In this document: in pieces, positions 11,054 to 23,110 of the stretch
How positions within the stretch are numbered: position 1 is the stretch's first letter
Layout: each line of letters opens with the position of its first letter
Source: Thamnaconus septentrionalis
Taxonomy: Eukaryota; Chordata; Actinopteri; Tetraodontiformes; Monacanthidae
Direction: 5' to 3'
Assembly: GCA_009823395.1 (NCBI GenBank)
Contig: CM020507.1
Coordinates: 7,338,501-7,402,500 of the forward strand
Length of the DNA: 64,000 bases
Notes under the pieces: model-generated
What the model was told of the DNA's origin: nothing
What the model saw: the letters and a program-made list of their open reading frames with translations, nothing else
The model's database searches: none
Position numbers and translations under genes: made by a program

Positions 11054-14000
11054 TCATGTTTTGTTTCCACCATTTTTCATTTTTCCATCTTCTTTAATCT
11101 TCCACAACATGAGCTCCATGCAGGCAGTGGCATCTTCTGCAGTATCATGGCCACACACTGAGGAGGACAGTTATACATTTCATTCTTTAAAAACGAAAAT
11201 ATTTGCAGGATATACATTTTGCATCCAGAACAATTATGCCAACACTTTTTTTTTTTTTTAAATGCTGTTGACACGTAAAATTTGGATGCCCACTAGGAGT
11301 CAATTCTTTATTTGAGTGCATTTGTTGGGTCAGAGCACTTGCACATTCAAAATCAAAACACTTGTGCGACACTCTAGGTGTCCATGTTGACCCACCACTC
11401 TCTTGGATGATCCTCCTAAGGTATTCAGCTGTGAGGTTGTTGAGGGTCAGCTTATGTGGTGGTCCCAGACGGTGGGGGAAGACCACCGAGGTGTCCACTA
11501 CTGTCCCATGGAGCAACTACAGCAAACAGGAAGAGAGCTACAGCTCCAAATTGTTTTGTAGTCACTTTGAGAGAAAGCTAATTCCATTTTAAAAAAAGTA
11601 AAAACAAAACCGACAAATAAAAAAAAAAAAAAGACAACTGGCACAGCCAAAGGCTTGAACCCAAAAAGAGGTTGGGGAACAATCTTTCATGTTTTATTTC
11701 AGTGGCTGTCAGGACTTAATAACTCAGCCAATTCAGTCCAATGGTCATATCATTGATGCCATGTGGTCTTTTAACCAGCTTAGTGAGTATAATTTCCAGA
11801 ATAAAAAGAAGCAATAGGTTTCAGAAAACGTGAAGAATCCATTACAGTTGAAAGGTTCAATGATCATTAATCTCTGAAAAAAGCATGTACTGTAAAAACA
11901 TTGGCAAAGAAGCAGCTTTAGAGAGAATTAATCTATACAATATACAATACTTTTCTTCAATGTACAATAAAAATAAAATTATAGACACCATATTGGGTAT
12001 GTAGCTGAGATATATGTTGATATGTTAAATTTTCTGCCCCCTAGTGGCATAGTAATTTAACCAATAGACCAATACATCTCAGTCCTGCCTCCCTTTCCCT
12101 TCCCCTACTCCTCCCCCCACATGTTCAGTTATTAAGAAGTCAGCAGTGTCCAGACAAACATCAAGTGATTCAAATGCTAAATGTGACCAGATTATCCAAT
12201 ATCAGGTCTGGAAGAATGACATTGGAGAAAGCTGTTCGTAATCACCTTCAGGGCACAAAGGTCCATTTCCAGGCTGTGTCCAATAAGAATGGTGTCTGCA
12301 TTGATGAAGCTCAGTAAGGTCTCCTGCACCTCGCTGAGGGAGGTGTGGTGACCTTTCACATCTTCCTCACTGATGCCTGAAAATCTTTGTGTCACAAAGG
12401 TACTTTGGTGATTGAGAAACATGACCTTGATAGTGTGTTTATAAGACAGTCATGCAGACTAGAACCTTTGCTCCATAATTTTATATTGCGCTGTCCCTTA
12501 TCAACTCTCATTTAGGGCATAGAATAAGTGATATGATGCGCTCCAGTTCCGTTTTTTTTTTTTTTTTTTTTTAGCTGTTGCCAATTTTATGATTTTATCA
12601 TTACCTTGTGTTATAGTCGATCACCTCATTATCAGGCCTGACAAAAGTGTCGTAGACGACTTGCAGGCTGGAGTTAACCAACGTCACTCTGGACAGCTCC
12701 AGACCTTGAATGGTGTAACACTTTGAAGACAACAATAGAAAAAAATGACATTACATCAGATTTGCAAAGAGGAAAATAAAAAGTTGATGAGAGAGGTGGA
12801 TGTATTCATATATTATAAAGCTGACAGAAAAACCTCCAAGACAGCTCAGCTGACGTTTAAGAAGTTGCTCTCGGGTAATAAATCTAAATGTCTCCATAGT
12901 AAAGCAGCATGAAATAAAAGCAAACGTCACCATTTCACAATCCAGTGAGTAGACACCAGGACAGCTCACATCTGGGGGCTGTCTAGGGACTGTCTGCACA
13001 AACCCATCCAGACTCAGGGAATCGTGGACGTGCAACTAATTATGGGGAAAGAAAAGAACACAGTTCATTCTGAAATGTCAAAGGAGCTCTTGCAGTGAAC
13101 CACTACTACCCCCCCTCCTACCTTAAACACCTGACACCCAGGTGCCCCCATCACTCCCTCACAGCAGCTGTAGCGGGTCTCCACTCCACCTGGAACTGTT
13201 GATGAGAAGGTGGAATGACTAGACTATATGAAAAAGGTGCTGCCTCAACACTCAGAAGTGATGTGAAGTCTTAGCATTAAACAACAGCAACTCATTCAGA
13301 ATGCTGCAGCTCAAGTTCTTACCAGAACAAAGAAATCAGAGCATATCACTCCAGTTCTGAAGACCCAGTCAGCTTTAGAATAGACTTTAAAGTTCTGCTA
13401 CTGGTCTATAAGTCGCCAAATGGTTTAGGTCCAGAATACATAAATGAAATGCTAATGGTATGTAAACCAAGTAGGACTCTGAGATATGTAGACTCAGGTC
13501 AGATAGTGGAGCCCCGAGTTCAAACTGAACATGGTGAAGCAGCATTTAGCTGTTATTAATTAATGGAATAAGCTGCCAACAGAAGTGAAGTCAGACCCAC
13601 ATGTGAATGTTTTTAAATGCAGGTTAAAGACTCTTCTTTTCTCTTACACTTATAATGGAGTGCTTTTGTTCATCTTATATTTTATTATCTTTTTTATTTT
13701 CATTCTCCTTTATTTCTGCTCTCTTTATGCATTTCAATCTTTATTTATTTTCTCTGCATTTTGCCTTTGAAGACAAAATGCAGTTGTTTTTTTTAAATTC
13801 TTTTAAAAATATTTGAACTTTTAATCATGTAAAGCACATTGAGTTGCTTTGTGTATGAAATGTGCTATATAAATGAAGCTGCCTCGCCTTGCCTTAGCAG
13901 CGACACTCACCTCTTTTTGTAACTCCTTTCCCATAGTGGTAGTTACACTCCTCCTTGCGGGTGTGTTTGCCCGTCTGGCTCACAGAGTATGTTGCGCCAC

Positions 14001-17000
14001 AGCGACAGCAGATCCTCTTGTGAGCTGAAGCCATGACACGCGGAACTCTTTACTGCACGTCACGGGTGAAGCCTGCCCCCTAGTGATGGCATTTAAAACG
14101 GCATCTTGCAGCATTTTAGTCACAAGCGACTGCTGGCTTACCGTCTGTGCTGCCTCTCTTATTGTCGGCGAAGAGCACAGCGCAGCCGAGCTTCTCTGGA
14201 TGCTGGACGGGATAGTTGCTTTCGATCAGCTTCTCCTCTGTCAAAATGTGGGCCCTCAAGCTCTCATACAAGGCCACGTCACCTGGTGGAAACAGAATTA
14301 CACTGAGGCTGTCAAATTATACAGTAAGAGGAGAAATCCTCTTAGGGCAGGGGTCACCAACACGGTGCCCACGCAAATATAACTCACCAGTTCCGCTGCA
14401 CTTCTTCGAGTTTAGAGGAATACTGCCTCTCAGTCTTTGGTTGTTGCATTCATCGTTACCTGCGCCAGAGGGACACGAGTTAGCCATGCATAACTTGTAA
14501 ACATAATTGATTTAATGAAAGTGTGAATTATGAAGGTTCTCACCTTTGGCTGTAACAACATTTTGGTTCTTTAGCCTCTTGAGTGCGTTTACGGCGACAC
14601 TCAGATATTTCAGTTTGTTCACACTGCGATTGTACACGGTTCTCTCTTCTGCAAGCGCCTATCAGGGCCCAGAGGGAGATATTCATTTTGTGTCAGGGCT
14701 GCCGTTTCTAGATCTGGAGGCCAGAAACTCACCTTCTCGAAGGCCTCATTAACATTGGCTGTCGTTTTGAGGAACTCCTCTGTGAACATGTTGACGTAAC
14801 GCTGCCGGACGTTGTGCGGAACCTTTTCTTTGGCAGCCTCACACTGCTGCTTCAGCTTTCGTTTCACGGGCACCGGCTGAAAAAACAAAAAGAATGTTTG
14901 AAAATATTAGGAGACGCAACCTAAATTTTGCTCAAATCTACAATGATGGCAATAACACAGGTTTCTGGTCACAACTCCGCACCTTAGCAGAAGTGTGGCT
15001 AGCAGGTGTAGTGGCGGGAACCGCTGGAGCAGAATGAGCGGAAGGGAAGGCCGATGTCATTGCAGGTTTGCGGGCCGGCGCAGGGATGAGAAGGGTTGCT
15101 GCTGTGCGGCATCTCTGCGCGGCGGTGACGACAGGCAGGAGGTAGCTTTCTTTCACCGGGACGCCGGCACTTGTCTGCACTTGACCGATTGGCGTTAAAA
15201 CTGTAGTAACAGCAGTTGAACTTGCAGTAACCGGAAACGTGGCCTTTGACAGGATGAAGTGCAAGTTGTTGCCCACTTCGATGACAGCAGTTCCTGCAGG
15301 CAAGCAGTTCACGTAAGCTGTGAGATGAGGAGAACAAAAACAAACAAAAAAGTCAGTTTTTAAGTGTGACATTAAAAGCGTAACTCTTCACCTGTATAAA
15401 AATTAGGGAACGCATTACCATTTTGCACAGGGGCAGGCTGCAGGTTCTTGGATATTTGTGCACAAGGGGGCGCTCTTTCGCTGTCCGGCCTCTCTCTGGC
15501 TGTGGAAACAACAGTCTGAGCACCTTTCACTGACGCCGTCAGCACGCAGGCTCTCTGCTGCACCTGCTGGATCTTCGAGCTGACGGAGGGCTGGGAAGTA
15601 AATCCCGACACCGCACACGTTCGAAGGGGAACCAGCACCTGGGGCTGAGGTCGGCGCTGAGCCACTGGCTGAAAAAAACCCACATGATTAAAGCTAAAAA
15701 ATCTTGCTGCTTCGCCATCAAGATGATCTCTTTGTTATCATGTATTTCGGCATGTCTGACCTCATGAGCCACCCTTTTTTTCCCTGCCACTTCTTGGGAT
15801 TCCACTTTGACCTCTGGCCTCTCCACATCCATCGCCACCACTGCCGCCTAAAAAGGTCAATCAATGAGAAAATGGGCGAGACGTCGCACAACAAACCCGT
15901 ATCTGTCAGCAGCGTACTCACAGGTGTCTGAGGCAGCTCGTTTCCTTTGTCCTTGTTGTTGTCCTCCATGAAGATCCTGTAGCATTCCTCCATTGGGTCG
16001 CTGTCGGACAAGTCCAGCTCTGAATAGGTGGGCTCATCGTTGTCGTCATCATCAGAGTTGGATTCAATGATGATTATTGAGTGTTGATCTGCAGCCAGAC
16101 TTTGTCTACAGCTTGAACCTGGCTCTGCTACTTCCAGGCAGCTTGGAGGCGGAGCTTTGTTGTCAACGACTACACCTTGCACGACCCTGCCAGCAGCTCT
16201 GTTCTGAGCCGGCGGCTCCCTCTGTTGCCTGCACTCCGAGTTGGCAACTGGAGCTTTGTAGAAGAGGGAATTTTTGGGTGAAAAATTATATGGCTGCAGA
16301 AGTTTGGTTGTCTCAGCTGCGTAGGACGTCTCGCATTGACGCGATTTAACCGCAAAAGGGTTTTCTTGCCTTTTCATTAGCAGCTCAGGGAAGGTGGAGC
16401 CTGTTGCAGATTTTGCAGTCTTCTTTGCTTCCATTTCCGCAGACAGATGAGAGAGAACACATTTCTCTATTTTTTTGTATTTGCTGCTCTCAAAGAATAT
16501 AGTTTGTCCTTTATTTCGTTCTGCATATTCATTTGTGGACAGGGACGAAACCTTGGACGCGTTGGGCTTCGTAAGTTGTGGTGGTGGAGTGCGAGGCACT
16601 TCCTCGAACTCATTCAATTTTTGGCCTTTGAGAGATTTGTCAGTACCGGAATCAAGAACTTTCTGATCTTGCCCTCCGTTTGCATCAGGTGAAGATGGAA
16701 TGTCAATAATCAGCACACCATCTTCAATTAGGTCGTCGTGTGGCTCCGGAGATGGGGACCTGGGAGGCCGGGCCTTGCATGCAACCGGCTTTGTGCGGTC
16801 AGGTTCTGTGTCTCTTGCCTTTTTCAAACCGTGTCCGTTTTTGACTTTTGGTTGTGCACCAGGGTGCAGGCCGGCATAGAAGTTAGATAGAGGGTCATAC
16901 TCTAAGTCAGTCCGAGGTTTTGAGTTATCAACCACATACTTCCCCTTCTGAAAGTACATTTTAGTTGCGTCTGTGCTTAAAGGCGGTCCATAAAAATTCT

Positions 17001-17800
17001 TGTCTGAGTTCTTGCCCTCTCTCTCAGATGTAGAAATCGTCGATGTGTTCTGGCTGCTTCTGCCGCCAGTCTGTCCAATCCGGTAGTAGGACAGTCGCCT
17101 TTGCTCCTGCTCTACCTCGTGCCTCACAGTTTCAATCTCCTTGTTGAGTCTCTCGAGCTCGCTGAGGCACACATCCTGGGTCTGATGGCTCGCAGGTGCT
17201 CCACTCTCAGCACAGCCATTTTGGACTCCTCCTGTGTGGACATTACACAGTACATTCAATTATTGTTGGAATTAAAACATGTCAAAGACCTGAGATAGAG
17301 ACAAGTTGCTAGTAGTAGTTAATTATTAAGTAATTAATTGTCTCAATTTTCTTAACATAGCTTGTTTTGGCTTTAAAATACAAATAAAGCGTGCTAGCTT
17401 CGTTAATAGCAGAGATCGTGATAGATTGCAGTCCATTATTAGAACAACAAACACCCTTCGCAAGGCTTTTAACCAGCTTAGTATAAAACTTACATTAATA
17501 AAGATAAATACAGTTTGGAAAAACATAACTAAATTAAGTTCAAATACTTTTAATGTCCACTTAACTTACAGTGATACAAAATAAGAGAACGCAGAAAAAG
17601 TAAAAAAAGCAACCGAGCATTTCAAACAAACACTGAATGAAACACTGACCCGCTGAGCCGGTCAACGATGATATATGGCAGGCGTCAGGCACGTCCGGTG
17701 TTTCAGTCGCATGTCTGTACAGACAGTGGGGCCGCTCACAAAGCCCTCGTTTTGAGAACGGACAGTCTATGTCAGCAAAGAAACCAGACGACGGAAACAT
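11054..17800 (-). CDS. rexo1: RNA exonuclease 1 homolog (Elongin A-binding protein 1), 16 coding exons
   Basis: Minus-strand exons, 5' to 3': 17800-17650, 17231-15922, 15847-15761, 15668-15392, 15317-14983, 14876-14733, 14658-14544, 14459-14388, 14282-14142, 14024-13911, 13189-13122, 13035-12931, 12720-12605, 12384-12246, 11516-11396 and 11157-11054. All junctions are GT-AG and in phase, giving 1132 aa against about 1220 in human REXO1. The N-terminus has a C-x7-C-x4-C-x3-H zinc-finger-like motif. The big second exon carries the conserved [18 protein letters not shown] and SDSDPMEEC blocks. The C-terminus is a DEDDh 3'-5' exonuclease: Exo I SLDCEM, Exo [11 protein letters not shown] and Exo [11 protein letters not shown] with the catalytic His and Asp. 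All catalytic residues are present. The start ATG at 17800 precedes [13 protein letters not shown], like the human N-terminus. Human REXO1 binds elongin A; the RNA substrate in fish is inferred. Intron 10 holds a LINE fragment. Confidence 0.93.
13285..13897 (+). mobile_element. LINE 3' fragment (L2/CR1-like) in a rexo1 intron
   Basis: The plus strand translates in pieces to [21 protein letters not shown], then [12 protein letters not shown] and [12 protein letters not shown]. This is the C-terminal end of the reverse transcriptase ORF of fish LINEs, with the usual HWLPV section deleted. It ends in AAAGCACATTGAGTTGC, TGTGCTATATAAATGAA and a CCTTGCCTT tail, typical of such 3' ends. Internal stops and deletions show it is dead. 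It lies antisense to rexo1, between the exons at 13189 and 13911. Confidence 0.8.
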
Positions 17801-18577
17801 TGGCAAACACCGCCAACGACGCGCATCGCCCTTCGGTTATGCTCACTAATCAACCGACAGGTGTGTGAAGGCTCCAATTGAGCTACTCTTCGCGTCACTC
17901 TTATAGGCTCCGCTCCGTATAGTAAAAAAACAAAACAAAAAAACAACAACAACAACTATCTTTCAATTAAATAAACATCTCCATTAAAATGATTTTTCTG
18001 AAAAATATTGGATTTAAAATATGAATATTGTATTGTATAATGTTTTTTTTTTTTAAAAAAATCACGCACACTCACGGAACCGCTAGATTTCACCTTTTAG
18101 GCCGTGTTGATTGCAGTTCCGCTGTAATTAGACAATCACGCCAGTACGTGTCGCTGCACCCTAAACATGAACAGGAAACCAAAGCATGTCCTCCTTGCCT
18201 TGGTGGTAGGTGTTATGCTGAGTCCTGTATGCGTTTCCAGAACTGCCCTCTACGTCGACGACTAGTTTCGCTCAGTATGTTGTATTGATGTGAAATAAGT
18301 TTGTTTGAATTGATTCCCCCAAATGATTGGCTCAAACTTTAAGTTTTTTTTTTTTATTTAAAAGGTTAAAAGGAAGGGCTTAGTTTCATAAATCTCAGGT
18401 CGCCCCAACTTGCGTGCGCGCTCCCATTGACGGTTTCGCAGCCGAATGAGCCGATAACTTAATTCGCCATAACATAGTGGAAATGATTTTTACCGCCTGG
18501 TGAGACGGCGCGAGTTTGACGTGACATTTGACGTGACGTTTGACGTGAACCACCACACAAGAGCCCACCTGTGCAAA
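17801..18577. promoter_or_regulatory. Bidirectional promoter region between rexo1 and poli
   Basis: The start codons of rexo1 (-) and poli (+) are 777 bp apart and point away from each other. The region must carry both promoters and 5' UTRs. Two T/A-rich tracts (near 18040 and 18345) separate more GC-rich flanks. No TATA box stands out. The only strong motif array is the TGACGTGA triplet at 18515-18548. Confidence 0.6.
18515..18548 (+). promoter_or_regulatory. Three TTTGACGTGA boxes with a 12-bp period before the poli start codon
   Basis: TTTGACGTGA occurs at 18515-18524, 18527-18536 and 18539-18548, so the spacing is exactly 12 bp. Each box contains TGACGTGA, a CRE/ATF-like core. The array ends 29 bp before the poli ATG. 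It could be a promoter element or part of the 5' UTR. Binding by ATF/CREB factors is inference. Confidence 0.55.
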
Positions 18578-21500
18578 ATGAGTCAGAGTGAAGATGAGGC
18601 GGTGGAAGATGAAACCGAGTGGACGAGCATTTTTGTGGACTCGCTTTCGGTCAGCCCCGGTACCTCTGCTACGGGTAAAGTGAAAGCTAAAGGAAAACAT
18701 GAGGGCTGGAGAGGGAGGTGGTTCTGCGGGGTTTAGTCCTGTGTTGTGGGGAGCAATTGGGTACAGGACTCTGCCTTCCGGCTGGTAGCTGGTAGTCTGT
18801 GTTTAATAGTAAAACTTTGTGTGTCATGTCATGTCCTCCCAGTTTCAGTTTCAAATCTGAGCAGGACACCAGGTCCATGCCCTTTGCACAGAGTTGTTCT
18901 ACACTTTGACCTGGACTGCTTCTATGCCCAAGTGGAAATGATCAGAAACCCAGCCTTAAGACATGTTCCATTAGGTAAATCTGGCTGTTTAAATGTAATT
19001 TCTGTTGCATAACAATAAGCAATGATGTCTTCACTTTTTATTTATTTATTATTATTTAATTTTTGAATCCTCTGAAGACCTTCATAGTTTGCTGTTACTT
19101 CTTGTGTCATCAGGTATCCAGCAGAAGTACATCATAGTCACCTGTAACTACGTGGCAAGGGAGATGGGTGTCGCAAAGCTGATGTCTGTCACTAATGCCA
19201 AGGAGAAATGTCCTCAGTTGGTGCTGGTTAAGGGAGAAGACCTGACAAACTACAGAGAAATGTCCTATAAAATGACAGGTAGGCAAAGTTGGGGTTTCTC
19301 ACAAGTTGGTATTTGAGGACTTTAAAAAGCTCTTTATAAAGCTTTGTGTTTATTTCATCCAACATTATTTACATTGTGCATGTCTGATTTGTACGAGATC
19401 ATCTGTTGGACTACCATAAGTTTACTGTATTTTTTTTTCTTTACTAAAGGGTTGTTTCCCCGTCGTGCTATGAATAGACATTTCTATACGTCCTAAGTGA
19501 TTATTAAATTCCTCTCTGATTTCAATCTACATCTAGCTATATGACAGGTCTGTCAATAAATACCTTGCCTTGTCCTCCTTCCAGAGGTATTGATGTCCTA
19601 CTCCCCGCTGGTGGAGAGGCTTGGCTTTGACGAAAACTTCATGGACGTCACACAGATGGTCGACATGAGACTGGCTGAGGTGTCAAATCTGAACAAGCTG
19701 TCATTTGAAGGACACGTCTACAACCACTCTGGTGAGTTGTCTAGCTGCTTTTATGAGGGCTTCAGAAACCAGGACAGGAATTGTGAGAAAAGTCAAGAAG
19801 CGTAAAACCTTAAAAAAAATTTACATGGCACTTTCAGTTTCCCAGAGGGTGAGATCCATTTCCCACCAGAAGAAAAATTAACCGTTTTGTTCCGTTACAG
19901 ATCATTTGTGCTTTCACAGCCACTTGTCTGCATTTTTTTGTTTCCTTGCTCTGGTGCAGAAGTGGAAGCTGGTGATAATGCAAGGCTGGCGATGGGATCT
20001 CACATTGCAGCGGAGCTCAGAGAAGCTGTCCACAGTAAACTGGGTCTGACCGGCTGTGCTGGCATCGCCACCAATAAGTTACTGGCCAAGCTGGTGTCAG
20101 GGACCTTCAAGCCCAACCAGCAAACCTCCCTGCTGCCAGAGAATGTCGGCGACATCATGGCCTCGCTAAGCAGCCTCCGAAAAGTTCCCGGTACGCATGT
20201 TTATTTCAGTTTGAAGATCTCTGTTTCAGGCCTGCGTGTGACCTCGTATAAATGTTGCAGGGGTGGGTCATCAGACGGCCAAGAGACTTCAGGCCCTCGG
20301 CGTGGTCAGTGTTAATGACCTGCAGCTCTGTCAGCTAAATGACCTGGTGAAAGAGTTTGGAGGCCCCACTGCTCAGCGCTTGAAGAACCTGGCCAGTGGC
20401 ATCGATGATTCGCCTGTCACTCCTACTGGAGCCCCACAGGTACAGCAGGAGACACCCATTTTTTTTTTTTAAATTAAGATCACCATGTGGAGAAATTCTA
20501 CAGATTTCAGGAGCAATACAAAAAAAATTGAGGACTAGATGTTGACATCACCGTTTTGTGAATAAATGTGTGATGAAATAAGTGCATAATATTGCAACCA
20601 AGACAATGGGTGAGGTAAACAAAGAGCAGGAGAACAACACGCACAAAGGGCACTATGATGATAACATTTTATCCTGGTAGTCAGCACGCCATCAGCTTTA
20701 CACAGAGCAAAATAAGTTTTTTTCTGACGTCTAATGAGATACATTTTATATACAGCCCCTTTCATTAGTGTTGCACTGAGCTAGACTGAATTAATGACAA
20801 AAAATTTCCTCTCACTTATGCTGCCAGTCCCATTCCCACACGCTAAAACGATGAAAATCTTCCTCATGTCTCAGTCTCTCAGTGACGAGGACTCCTTCAA
20901 AAAGATTTCGTCGACCAAGGAGGTTTTGGAAAAAGTGGAGGAGCTTCTGAGCAGCCTGGTGGAAAGGTGAACGACCTAAACATCCGTTCTAAGTGCTTAG
21001 TGAAAACACAGCATCTAACCTTCTGGCCCTGTGTGAAAGCTAGAATGCACAAAGACGGGAGGCAGCCTCACACCTTCCGACTGACCATCCGCAGATTCTC
21101 GGCGACCAACAAGTGGTTCAGTCGGGAGAGCAGACAGGCCCCGATCCCCAACCACGTGGGGCAGAAGATCACATCCGGTAATCAAGCAATGCTCCTTTAC
21201 CTTCTCTCTACTTCTGAAGATGTTCCAATTCAAGCCTTTATGCTAAATTTTCTTATTTTTCAGTCTTGAAGGACACATTTCAGCACCTTTGAGGAGACTT
21301 GATTTGATTGATACAATCCCCATCACTGCCCACTCTCGAATAACAACCACTGACACTGACAGATGATTTGATGCGCTTGTCTGTAGGCGGCTGTGACGAG
21401 GCTGTGGCGCAGCTGATCCCGCTGGCCATGAAGCTCTTCCACAAGATGGTGGTCTCCAACGTGGCCTTCCACCTCACCCTCATTAACGTCTGCTTCAGTA

Positions 21501-23110
21501 ACCTCCAGAGCAAGGCAGCCGCCAGCAGCACAAAGGGATCCATCGCGTCTTTCTTCTCCCAGAGCTCGTCTCCCAGGAAAACACAGATCCACTCAACACA
21601 GAGCCAGGTATAACTTGTCTTAGCATCCAGACAAAAAAGGATTTCATGTTGATTTTATGTTGCTTGAAATGACTGTGCGTTGCTACGGAAGCGCATTGCA
21701 TCAACTCAAGTTGATTGAAAAGCAACCCTCAATAGCGATTCAAAGGACTTTTGGGGTTCTAGAATTCTAGTTAAATCTAGCTCTATAATCTGTGTACAAA
21801 TACCTTAAAGCACTTACCCCATGATCTGTTCTATTTACTACGGAGTGCATTGCTGCCACACTAGAAAAAAACATGGCTCAGTATTACAATAAAATGTGAA
21901 AAATATCACGAAATAACGTGATAGTTTCATGTTTTTACATGAAAATGATCACAAAATAACGTGATGGTTTCAGGTTTTTACATGAAAATTATCACGAAAT
22001 AACGTGACGGTTTCAGGTTTTTACATGATAATTTTCACGTTATGTTTTCACGATATTTTGTGAAACTTTCACAGAATTTCGTGAAAATTATCACAAAATA
22101 ACGTGATAGTTTCACGTTTTTACGTGAAAATTATCACAAAATAATGTGATAGTTTCACGTTTTAACGTGATACTGAGCCCTTTCTTTTCTAGGTTGGCAG
22201 CAATACACTTCCTTATGTTGCTGCTACTTGGCTTTGTAATGTTTTAACTTAATAAAGCACATACTGAATCTTTTTTTATTCGCTGCTGTCTGAGTTGATA
22301 GCCCTTAAATGCCACACAATACCCAGTGAATCAGTGCTTCTCAGAAATAATGTGTCACTACTTACAATCTCCCTTTTCATTTCCCAATAGGACGATTCAT
22401 CTGGCCTCACGGCTCATCCGCTCGGTGCGTGCAGTTCGATTACCGAGGATACCTCAGAGAGGACCGTCCTCGCAAAAAGCCCCCAGAGACCCAATGAGGC
22501 ATTACATGGTTTTAAAAGGAAAAAGAGCCCTTTTGTTGCCGCTGATGAACCTCCACATCAGGCAGTGTCCCGCGGCGCAGGGGGGTCAGACACTGACGAA
22601 ATGGAGGGTGCGGTGACAAATCGATTGCCTCCGAATGTGGATCCAGAAGTGTTCAGTCTCCTACCCCGAGACATCCAGCAGGAGCTGTTATCAAGCCCTT
22701 TCCCCAGCTCTTCTGTCAGCCCTGCTCGCCATGTCGCCGTCCCACAGTCTCCGCATTCAGTAACAGATTGCCATTATATCGCTACCACACCGGAGAGCAA
22801 GTTGAAGTCTTCTGACAGGGATGCCACAGGAAAGCAGCAGAGCCCCGAGGGTATGAGCGCTCTGTCAGGACAGGGGAGAAAGGCGCTCCCGCAGTCTTCT
22901 GACTGCGCTTTTCCGGGAAATGTGGACCCCAAGGTGTTTTCGGAGCTCCCGCCGGATGTTCAAAGGGAGCTGCTTTCCGAATGGAAGCAGCAGAAGCTGG
23001 TCCTGAAGAGCCCCTCGTCCAGGAAATCAGGACAACGCGTCAAAGACAAAAAAGCTGCAGGAAAAAACAGCCAAGCAAACAATCTGTTCAAGTATTTTAA
23101 ACCTAGTTAA
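18578..23110 (+). CDS. poli: DNA polymerase iota (Y-family translesion polymerase), 705 aa
   Basis: Exons are 18578-18674, 18843-18974, 19114-19278, 19585-19731, 19960-20190, 20261-20439, 20875-20966, 21044-21177, 21387-21607 and 22391-23110. All are GT-AG and in phase, giving 705 aa against 715-740 in human. The palm has HFDLDCFYAQVE with metal-binding Asp55, and LGFDENF with Asp147-Glu148; these match human Asp34 and Asp126/Glu127. The palm and thumb continue with LGLTGCAGIATNKLLAKLVSG. The little finger contains DGRQPHTFRLTIRR. KGSIASFF (about residues 441-448) is a PIP-box-like PCNA site at the place of the human one. Two ubiquitin-binding UBM motifs follow, LPPNVDPEVFSLLPRDIQQE (about 545) and NVDPKVFSELPPDVQRELLS (about 640). 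The enzyme inserts nucleotides opposite damaged bases in the nucleus. The gene shares a promoter region with rexo1. Intron 9 carries a MITE. Confidence 0.95.
21841..22213. mobile_element. MITE copy 1 with 43-bp internal repeats (poli intron 9)
   Basis: The ends form an inverted repeat: GGAGTGCATTGCTGCC with CTAGAAAA and GGCTCAGTAT on the left match the reverse complement of ATACTGAGCCC, TTTTCTAG and GGCAGCAATACACTTCC on the right. Inside, a unit starting ATCAC(A/G)AAATAACGTGA recurs at 21905, 21948, 21991, 22090 and 22133. The spacing is exactly 43 bp within each group, with an inverted-orientation section between. There is no ORF, so it is non-autonomous. A second copy is at 47071-47231. Its superfamily is not identified and no target-site duplication is clear. 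Confidence 0.75.

Noticed and set aside
14013..14035. An ATG ([10 protein letters not shown]) within the rexo1 region that looks like a gene start
   Set aside because: The bases ATGGCTTCAG are the intron end before the acceptor at 14024. Splicing there restores [13 protein letters not shown] in frame with the upstream exon.
18500..18577. N-terminal extension of poli reading FDVTFDVTFDV
   Set aside because: It is the translation of the 12-bp TGACGTGA repeat, with no ATG. The ATG at 18578 gives the POLI-like acidic start.
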